Of a DNA stretch of 64,000 nt, positions 57,826 to 64,000 are shown piece after piece. Every line of letters begins with the position of its first letter. Position 1 is the first letter of the stretch. The DNA is from Arthrobacter sp. SLBN-83 (GTDB lineage: Bacteria; Actinomycetota; Actinomycetes; Actinomycetales; Micrococcaceae), in the NCBI RefSeq assembly GCF_006715285.1, contig NZ_VFMX01000001.1:2418001-2482000 (forward strand), written 5' to 3'. Made by a program: the position numbers and the translations under genes. Below the pieces are notes generated by a model. That model had not been told where the DNA came from, searched no databases, and was given only the letters and a program-made list of their open reading frames with translations.

Positions 57826-59442
57826 GTGGAAGCTTCCCGGGGACTTGAGATCGAGAAGAAGTACGACGTCGACACCGCCGCCGGGGTGCCGGCCCTGGAG
57901 CAGGCTCCCGGCGTGGCCCGGACGGGTAAGCCCCACACGGACCTCTTGGAGGCGGTGTACTTCGACACTCCCAAGCACGGCCTGGCCGCCCGCCGCATCA
58001 CCCTTCGCCGCCGCACCGGAGGGAAGGACGCCGGGTGGCACCTGAAGCTGCCGCCCCAGGCCGCCGCAGCCGGGGAAGGCCCGCAGCACCGGACTGAGCT
58101 GCACGCACCGCTTGGCCGGCCCGACGTCGTCCCGGACAGCCTGCTCACCCACCTTCACGCCTACCTTCGGGGGACTGTCCCGGCCCCGGTGGTCCGGCTG
58201 GAAACCCGGCGCACCACCTACCCCCTCTACGGAGAGGACGGCGTGCACCTGGCCGACCTCGCCGACGACCACGTCACCGCCGTGCGGCTGGAGGACGGGC
58301 CGGACGCGCCCCGGCAGGAGTGGCGCGAATGGGAGCTGGAACTGGTCCACGGGGATCCTGGCCTCTTCGGCCCCGTGGAGGAACTGCTCACCGCCGCCGG
58401 TGCACGGCACGCCGGGCACGCCTCCAAACTGGCCCGCGCCCTGGGCAGTGGCACCAAGGCGGGAAAGCGGTCCGCTGCCGCCGGTGGTGCCGTTCCTGCC
58501 GGCGGTGAGGCTCCCGGCAGTGCTGGGGGGAGCGAAAGCAGCCCCGGCCTCCTGGCCGGAAAGCGCGCCCCGGCTGCCGCCGTCGTCACCGTCTACGTGG
58601 CCGCACAGATCGACCAGATCCTCGCAAGCGACGCCGACGTCCGGAACGAGGAGCCCGACGCCGTGCACGCCATGCGTTCTGCGACCCGCCGCATCCGCTC
58701 CGTTTTGGCTGCCTACAGCCGGCTCTACCGGGCATCGCCGGTGCGCAAGCTGCGGAGTGAACTCAAATGGCTGGGCCAGCTGCTGGGCCAGCCGCGCGAC
58801 GCCGAGGTCCTGGGGAAACAGCTCCGCGAACAACTGGGCGCACTGCCGCCGGGGGAGGGCATCGCCGCCGCCACCGCAAGCGTGGAACAGCGTACCGGCA
58901 GCGACTATGACGCGGCTTACCGGCTCCTGCGCGAAGCCCTGGAATCTGCCCGCTACTTCCGGCTACTGGACAAGCTGGAGGACTTCCGGGACAACCCGCC
59001 CGTGCGCGCCGAAGCCGTGACTCCCGGACGGCGTGCAGCGGCGAAGGCGGTGGACAAAGCCGCCAAACGCCTGCGCCGTTCACACAAGGCGATCAAGCGG
59101 GCCCGGCGCGGCCGGGAGGAAGAGCTTGCCCTCCACCGTGTCCGCAAGGACGCAAAGCGGCTGCGCCACGTGGCCGAAGCGGCGGCCCTGGTACACGGCA
59201 AGCGCGCCGGCAAGGTGGTCAAGGCCGCGCACCGCCAGCAAAAGATCCTGGGCCGCTTCCAGGACGCCGTGGTGGCACGCGACCTGCTCGCCGCCGTCGC
59301 TGCCGACTTCAGTGATCCGGCCACGGCAGCCATCTACGCCGAGCTCCTGAACCAGCAGGAGGAACGGATGCTGGCGGCGAAGGCGGGGTCCCGGAAGGCC
59401 TGGAAGAAGTCGCGGGACCTGCTGGGCCACGGCGTGATCTGA
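57826..59442 (+). CDS. CYTH and CHAD domain protein
   Basis: A 538-residue two-domain protein. Residues 1-200 are the CYTH (triphosphate tunnel) domain with LEIEKKYDVD as the ExExK-like signature and RRITLRRRTGGKDAGWHLKLP. After an Ala/Gly linker (about 205-240), residues 255-530 are the CHAD domain with AVHAMRSATRRIRSVLAAY and a second half with RVRKDAKRLRHVAEAAAL, rich in His and Arg/Lys for polyphosphate binding. Polyphosphate or triphosphate hydrolysis, or docking to polyP granules, is the family role. GTG start. No ppk or ppx gene is nearby. Confidence 0.88.
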   Translation: MEASRGLEIEKKYDVDTAAGVPALEQAPGVARTGKPHTDLLEAVYFDTPKHGLAARRITLRRRTGGKDAGWHLKLPPQAAAAGEGPQHRTELHAPLGRPDVVPDSLLTHLHAYLRGTVPAPVVRLETRRTTYPLYGEDGVHLADLADDHVTAVRLEDGPDAPRQEWREWELELVHGDPGLFGPVEELLTAAGARHAGHASKLARALGSGTKAGKRSAAAGGAVPAGGEAPGSAGGSESSPGLLAGKRAPAAAVVTVYVAAQIDQILASDADVRNEEPDAVHAMRSATRRIRSVLAAYSRLYRASPVRKLRSELKWLGQLLGQPRDAEVLGKQLREQLGALPPGEGIAAATASVEQRTGSDYDAAYRLLREALESARYFRLLDKLEDFRDNPPVRAEAVTPGRRAAAKAVDKAAKRLRRSHKAIKRARRGREEELALHRVRKDAKRLRHVAEAAALVHGKRAGKVVKAAHRQQKILGRFQDAVVARDLLAAVAADFSDPATAAIYAELLNQQEERMLAAKAGSRKAWKKSRDLLGHGVI

Positions 59443-59457
59443 CGCCGTGTTCGCGGG

Positions 59458-60894
59458 TTACTTGCCCTGCCGCGCCGACAACCGCGCCACCGCCAGCGCA
59501 AGCCACAGCTGCACGCGGTCCGCGGTGACCGCGGGGTCGTAGCCGGTGAGCTCGGTGATCTGGGCCAGCCGGTACCGGACCGTGTTGCGGTGCAGCGTGA
59601 GTTCCTCCGCCACCGCCGCCACCGAGCCGTTGTTGTTCAGGTAGCTCTCCAGCGTGGCCATGAGTTCCGAGCCGTGCGCGGCGTCGAAGGACCGCAGGGG
59701 GTTCAGCGACTCGTGCGCCATGTCCGCCAGCGGCACGTCCTCGCTGGCCAGCAGCAGGGACGTCAGGCTCAACCGCTCCGGCTCGTTCACCGGCAGGCCG
59801 TGGCTGGCGGCATCCCGGGCCTCGAAGTAGCTCCAGCGGAGCCCGTTGGGCTTGGTGTACGCCCCGCCGATGCCGATCGTGGCATGGATCCCGGCCTCCG
59901 CGAGGTGGTCGCTCAGCTTCCGTGCCAGCCCAGGCGCCGTCCCGCCGTCGTCATTGACCACCAGCACCAGGTCCTTGCCCACGACGGCGGCAACGGCCTT
60001 CTCCAGTTCCTGCGGCACCGAGGTGCTCCCCAGGGCCTTGCCGTGGGCGGCGGACACGGCCAGGAGGACCACGTTCTTGCGGGTACTGTTCACTCCCACG
60101 CCGGCCAGCCTGCGCTGCGCCTCGCTGGTCTCCAGCGCCCCGTGGATCACGTCCTCCAGCACCTGCCCGCAGAGGGCGCGCTGGGCCTGCCGCTGCTTGA
60201 CCATGTTGTTCAGCTCCACGCTGATCAGGTTCTGGGCGTAGCCGATGATGCCGGTGTCCTCGAAGGGCTGGCGCACCCACAGGGTGCAGGCGTCGCGTCG
60301 GCCCGTGGGCACGGGGTAACTGGACCAGGTGTCCGCCGACGGGTGGGTGCTGCTGCTGTTATAAAGCTGCGCCGTGAACTGGGTGAGCGCGATATCCGTG
60401 CGCAGCATGCCACCAAGGTTCTTCAGCAGCTCCGCGAGGCCGCCGCCGGTCAGCAGCGCCCGCGCCAGCACCTGGTGCCCGGCGATCAGCCGTTCCAGCT
60501 TGGCGTAGTGGTCCGCGGACTGGGCGTCGGCCACCAGCTTGGTGATGGCGATGAACGGGGTCTCGTATGGCACCTCCACCACGGGCAGGCCCCACCGGTT
60601 GGCCTCCGCCAGGAGGGCCGGCGGCACCGCCTCGTGGGACAGTCCCACGCCAAAGCCGATGCCCACCGCGCCGGCGCGCTGCACCTGGCGGACAAAGCGG
60701 CGCTGCTCGGGCGCTGAGCGCAGCCGCAAGCCCGTGGTGAGGACCAGTTCGCCGCCGTTGAGGAACCGCTGGGGATCCTCCAGTTCGGTCACCGCAACCC
60801 AGTTGATGTCCTGGTTCCAGGTAGTCTCCGCCACGCCCGCCTTGGACAGCTTCAAGGACGTCACGCCCACCAGGGCAGCAAGGGAAATGGCCAT
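59458..60894 (-). CDS. PucR-family transcriptional regulator
   Basis: A 478-residue regulator: an N-terminal PucR sensor domain (about 1-130), a GGDEF-like middle part and the C-terminal PucR helix-turn-helix (SVAAVAEELTLHRNTVRYRL, then AQITELTGYDP). It is divergent from the aldehyde dehydrogenase gene with 168 bases between the starts. In actinobacteria this family often activates purine or GABA/polyamine breakdown genes beside it, so control of the dehydrogenase and gabT is likely. The ligand would be a nitrogen compound of that pathway. Confidence 0.85.
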   Translation of the reverse strand: MAISLAALVGVTSLKLSKAGVAETTWNQDINWVAVTELEDPQRFLNGGELVLTTGLRLRSAPEQRRFVRQVQRAGAVGIGFGVGLSHEAVPPALLAEANRWGLPVVEVPYETPFIAITKLVADAQSADHYAKLERLIAGHQVLARALLTGGGLAELLKNLGGMLRTDIALTQFTAQLYNSSSTHPSADTWSSYPVPTGRRDACTLWVRQPFEDTGIIGYAQNLISVELNNMVKQRQAQRALCGQVLEDVIHGALETSEAQRRLAGVGVNSTRKNVVLLAVSAAHGKALGSTSVPQELEKAVAAVVGKDLVLVVNDDGGTAPGLARKLSDHLAEAGIHATIGIGGAYTKPNGLRWSYFEARDAASHGLPVNEPERLSLTSLLLASEDVPLADMAHESLNPLRSFDAAHGSELMATLESYLNNNGSVAAVAEELTLHRNTVRYRLAQITELTGYDPAVTADRVQLWLALAVARLSARQGK

Positions 60895-61062
60895 GAAGCA
60901 AGGATAAACGTGAGCTGGGCAACCGCACTAAACCCCTTAGGCAAGGGTGTGCAGGTGGCTATTCACCCGGCTTGGGCGCTGGCATAGGCTCAAGGCAGTT
61001 CCATCCATCCGTCCTGGTTTCCGCCCGGCCGCAGATGGCCCTTACGAAAGAGGTTGCACACC
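60895..61062. promoter_or_regulatory. Divergent control region of PucR and the GABA genes
   Basis: For the rightward genes, TTCACC (60962-60967) and TAGGCT (60985-60990) are 17 bases apart, a possible -35/-10 pair. CCCCTTAGGCAAGGGTG (60935 on) contains a small inverted repeat CCCTT/AAGGG that might be a PucR site. Confidence 0.4.
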
Positions 61063-62493
61063 GTGGTCCAAACCTTGCAGAACTTCATCAACGGGAAGTT
61101 CGTCACCCCCGCCGGCACCACCCTGCTGGACGTGGTCAACCCCGCCAACGGCGAAGTGGTGGCCCAGGCTCCCGTGTCGGTGCAGGCGGACGTGGACGCC
61201 GCCATGGCAGCCGCCAAGGACGCCTTTCGGACCTGGAAGCACGTCACCCCGGGCCAGCGCCAGCTGATGCTGCTCAAGCTCGCGGACGCCATCGAGGCCA
61301 ACAGCGACGAACTGGTCGAGGCCCAGCACCGCAACACCGGCCAGGTCCGGTCGCTCATTGCCTCCGAGGAAGTGGCCGCCGGTGCCGACCAGCTGCGCTT
61401 CTTCGCCGGTGCCGCCCGCATCCTCGAGGGCAAGTCCGCCGGCGAGTACTTCGAGGGCCACACCTCCTACGTCCGCCGCGAACCCATCGGCGTGGTGGCC
61501 CAGGTGGCCCCGTGGAACTACCCCTTCCTGATGGCCATCTGGAAGATCGGTCCCGCACTCGCGGCCGGCAACACCGTGGTCCTCAAGCCTTCCGACACCA
61601 CCCCCGAATCAACCCTGGTGCTGGCCCGGCTCGCCGGGGAGATCCTGCCCGCCGGCGTGCTGAACGTGGTGCTCGGCACCGGCGAAACCGGCGCCATGAT
61701 GGTGGAGCACAAGGTCCCCGGCCTGGTGTCCATCACCGGCTCGGTCCGGGCCGGCATCGCTGTCGCTTCCGGCGCCGCGAAGGGCCTCAAGCGCGCCCAC
61801 CTGGAACTCGGCGGCAAAGCCCCCGCGATCGTCTTCAAGGACGCCGACATCAAGAAGAGCGCCGCGGCGATCGCCGAGTTCGCCTTCTTCAACGCAGGCC
61901 AGGACTGCACCGCCATCACCCGCGTGCTGGTGGAGGAATCCGTCCACGACGACGTCGTGGCAGCAATGGTGGAACACACCAAGACCCTGCACACCGGTTC
62001 GCAGAACGACGAGGACAACTACTTCGGCCCGCTGAACAACATTAACCACTTCAACGCCGTCACCTCCGTGGTGGAGAACCTGCCCGCCAACTGCCGGATC
62101 GAGACCGGCGGCCACCGGGCGGGGGAGAAGGGCTACTTCTTCGAACCGACCATCATCACCGGCGCCAAGCAGACCGACGACGTGGTGCAGAAGGAAACAT
62201 TCGGCCCCGTCATCACCGTCCAGAAGTTCAGCACGGAAGAAGAAGCCGTGGCCATGGCCAACGACGTGGACTACGCCCTGGCCTCAAGCGTCTGGACCAC
62301 CAACCACGGCACCGCCATGCGGCTCAGCCGCGACCTGGACTTCGGCGCCGTCTGGATCAACACCCACATCCTCCTCACCGCCGAAATGCCGCACGGCGGT
62401 TTCAAGCAGTCCGGCTACGGCAAGGACCTCTCCATGTACGGCGTGGAGGACTACACGCGCATCAAGCACGTCATGTCCGCCCTCGATTCCTGA
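61063..62493 (+). CDS. Aldehyde dehydrogenase, probable gamma-aminobutyraldehyde dehydrogenase
   Basis: A 476-residue NAD-dependent aldehyde dehydrogenase. The general base Glu248 is in LELGGKAPAIVF and the nucleophile Cys282 in NAGQDCTA; WNYPFLMAIWK and the NAD-binding ITGSVRAG are present. The GTG at 61063 has GAAAGAGG about 10 bases upstream; the TTG at 61054 would sit on that site. It is closest to aminobutyraldehyde dehydrogenases (PatD/PuuC-like), which make GABA from putrescine-derived aldehyde. The gabT gene follows and would consume that GABA. Confidence 0.85.
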   Translation: MVQTLQNFINGKFVTPAGTTLLDVVNPANGEVVAQAPVSVQADVDAAMAAAKDAFRTWKHVTPGQRQLMLLKLADAIEANSDELVEAQHRNTGQVRSLIASEEVAAGADQLRFFAGAARILEGKSAGEYFEGHTSYVRREPIGVVAQVAPWNYPFLMAIWKIGPALAAGNTVVLKPSDTTPESTLVLARLAGEILPAGVLNVVLGTGETGAMMVEHKVPGLVSITGSVRAGIAVASGAAKGLKRAHLELGGKAPAIVFKDADIKKSAAAIAEFAFFNAGQDCTAITRVLVEESVHDDVVAAMVEHTKTLHTGSQNDEDNYFGPLNNINHFNAVTSVVENLPANCRIETGGHRAGEKGYFFEPTIITGAKQTDDVVQKETFGPVITVQKFSTEEEAVAMANDVDYALASSVWTTNHGTAMRLSRDLDFGAVWINTHILLTAEMPHGGFKQSGYGKDLSMYGVEDYTRIKHVMSALDS

Positions 62494-62578
62494 CGCTCCC
62501 CACCGGCGCCCCAACCTCGCTCCGCTTCGGCCAGGGAACCCGGCCGGAGCGGGCCCCTAGTAAGAGAAAGTAAAACCC

Positions 62579-63949
62579 ATGACCACCACCGCAGCAGACC
62601 TCACCTACCGCCTGGAGCAGAAGCGCCGCGTCCAGGCCGACTTCCCCGGCCCCAAGTCCGTGGCACTGACCGAACGCCGCAAGTCCGTGGTGGCTGCCGG
62701 CGTCGCCTCCAGCGTTCCGGTCTACGTGGCCGACGCCGACGGCGGCATCATCCAGGACGTCGATGGCAACTCCTTCATCGACCTCGGCTCAGGCATCGCC
62801 GTCACCAGCGTGGGCGCCTCCGACCCCGCCGTGGTCGGTGCGGTCAAGGAAGCCGTTGAGCACTTCACCCACACCTGCTTCATGGTCACCCCGTACGAAG
62901 GCTACGTAGCCCTCGCGGAGCAGCTGAACCGCCTCACCCCGGGCGACCACGAAAAGCGCACCGTCCTTTTCAACTCCGGCGCCGAAGCAGTGGAGAACGC
63001 CGTCAAGGTGGCCCGCCTGGCAACCGGCCGTGACGCCGTCGTCGCCTTTGACCACGCCTACCACGGCCGCACCAACCTGACCATGGCGCTGACTGCCAAG
63101 GCCATGCCGTACAAGACCAACTTCGGCCCGTTCGCGCCCGAGGTCTACCGGATGCCCATGAGCTACCCGTACCGCGAGGAAAACCCCGCCATCACCGGTG
63201 CCGAGGCCGCCAAGCGCGCCATCACCATGATCGAGAAGCAGATCGGCGGCGACCAGGTTGCCGCGATCATCATCGAACCCATCCAGGGCGAGGGCGGCTT
63301 CATCGTCCCGGCCGAGGGCTTCCTCCCGGCGCTGGCCGCCTGGGCCAAGGAGAAGGGCATCGTCTTCATCGCCGACGAAGTCCAGTCCGGCTTCTGCCGC
63401 ACGGGCGAATGGTTCGCCGTCAACCACGAGGGCGTTGTCCCGGACATCATGACCATGGCCAAGGGCATCGCCGGCGGCATGCCGCTGTCCGCCATCACCG
63501 GCCGCGCCGACCTGTTGGACGCCGTGCACCCGGGTGGCCTGGGCGGCACCTACGGCGGCAACCCGGTGGCGTGCGCCGCTGCGCTGGCTGCCATCGGTTC
63601 CATGGAGGAATACGACCTGAACGGCCGTGCCCGCCACATTGAATCCATCGCTACGGCGCGCCTGAACGAACTGCAGGCCGAACTGGCCGCTTCCGGAACC
63701 GACGTCATCGGTGACGTCCGCGGCCGCGGTGCCATGCTCGCCGTCGAACTTGTCCAGTCAGGCTCCAAGGAACCGAACCCGGAACTGACCAAGGCTGTTG
63801 CCGCCGCCTGCCTGAAGGAAGGCGTCATCATCCTCACCTGCGGCACCTACGGCAACGTGATCCGCCTGCTGCCGCCGCTGGTCATCACCGATGAGCTGCT
63901 CGCAGACGGCCTGGAAGTCCTCGCCCGCGCCATCAAGGCCAACGCGTAG
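62579..63949 (+). CDS. gabT: 4-Aminobutyrate aminotransferase
   Basis: A 456-residue class III PLP aminotransferase. The PLP lysine is Lys295 (MAKGIAGGMP), Asp266 (FIADEVQSGFCRTG) contacts the ring nitrogen, and GAEAVENAVKVAR and HAYHGRTNLTMAL form the cofactor pocket. It moves the amino group of GABA to 2-oxoglutarate, giving succinate semialdehyde. It follows the dehydrogenase gene by 85 bases. No gabD gene lies before the window end. A terminator comes after it. Confidence 0.92.
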   Translation: MTTTAADLTYRLEQKRRVQADFPGPKSVALTERRKSVVAAGVASSVPVYVADADGGIIQDVDGNSFIDLGSGIAVTSVGASDPAVVGAVKEAVEHFTHTCFMVTPYEGYVALAEQLNRLTPGDHEKRTVLFNSGAEAVENAVKVARLATGRDAVVAFDHAYHGRTNLTMALTAKAMPYKTNFGPFAPEVYRMPMSYPYREENPAITGAEAAKRAITMIEKQIGGDQVAAIIIEPIQGEGGFIVPAEGFLPALAAWAKEKGIVFIADEVQSGFCRTGEWFAVNHEGVVPDIMTMAKGIAGGMPLSAITGRADLLDAVHPGGLGGTYGGNPVACAAALAAIGSMEEYDLNGRARHIESIATARLNELQAELAASGTDVIGDVRGRGAMLAVELVQSGSKEPNPELTKAVAAACLKEGVIILTCGTYGNVIRLLPPLVITDELLADGLEVLARAIKANA

Positions 63950-63975
63950 AAGCCTTAAACCCGCTCCCATTAAAG

Positions 63976-64000
63976 GGCAGCACCCCGCCGGGGTGCTGCC
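63976..64000 (+). terminator. Hairpin terminator after gabT, at the window edge
   Basis: GGCAGCACCCC (63976-63986) pairs perfectly with GGGGTGCTGCC (63990-64000) around GCC. The window ends before any T tract could be seen. Confidence 0.7.

Noticed and set aside
1..64000. tRNA, rRNA, CRISPR, prophage or insertion sequence
   Set aside because: No cloverleaf with a GGTTCGA arm, regular spaced repeats, transposase or phage structural genes were seen on either strand.

Overview
The window is about 64 kb of high-GC DNA with dense, mostly co-oriented genes, frequent GTG and TTG starts, leaderless-looking promoters and almost purely chromosomal housekeeping content. The menaquinone genes, TnrB-type ABC exporter, FprA-type reductase, DUF1206 protein, PucR regulator and SipW-type signal peptidase together suggest a soil actinobacterium of the Micrococcaceae, most like Arthrobacter/Pseudarthrobacter. 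I saw no tRNA, rRNA, CRISPR array, insertion sequence or prophage.

Layout: a 5'-truncated TetR gene (1-596). A secreted-protein locus with three alternate-signal proteins and a SipW-like peptidase (795-3149). Small enzymes (VOC protein, NeuD-like acyltransferase, unknown 105-aa protein, gamma-glutamyl hydrolase; 3516-6264). A tight four-gene operon of GCS2-type carboxylate-amine ligase, PLP decarboxylase-like enzyme, AsnB-type amidotransferase and M20 peptidase (6487-12496). PAP2 and MFS membrane proteins, then an ABC exporter with its MarR/GbsR-like regulator, CorA and an NRAMP-related transporter followed by a second copy of the PLP enzyme (12524-21837). Menaquinone genes menC, menD, menF, menG, a geranylgeranyl-type reductase and a polyprenyl synthase (21875-35123), interrupted by a PhoX-type phosphatase and a polar amino acid ABC transporter. 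A probable acquired AbiEi/DUF559-type gene (35514-36335), an acidic SMI1-like protein and a TRIC channel. A sulfur block (37645-50715) with sirohydrochlorin chelatase, sulfite reductase, APS reductase, CysD, CysN, a sulfonate-type ABC transporter and CysG, with RtcB and a membrane protein inside it. Then FprA, a catalase-like/SRPBCC fused frame, DUF1206 and small proteins, a GntR regulator with an MFS transporter, a CYTH-CHAD protein, and a PucR regulator divergent from a GABA pathway (aldehyde dehydrogenase plus GabT; 59458-63949).

How they work together: the sulfur block covers sulfate activation (CysDN), APS reduction (CysH), sulfite reduction (Sir) and the siroheme supply (chelatase plus CysG); several of its promoters carry a repeated TGTGACG element. 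The men genes cover isochorismate synthesis, SEPHCHC synthesis, o-succinylbenzoate synthesis, final methylation, side-chain synthesis and side-chain reduction; menA, menB and menE are not here.

The most interesting signal is a 12-bp palindrome, TAAGC-N2-GCTTA or close to it, found upstream of exactly three loci: the ligase/PLP enzyme/amidotransferase/peptidase operon, the NRAMP-type transporter plus the paralogous PLP enzyme, and the divergent pair next to DUF1206. It ties the two paralogous PLP enzymes into one candidate regulon and supports the idea of an undescribed, possibly stress-linked, amidated or gamma-glutamyl small-molecule pathway. Its product and function are inference.
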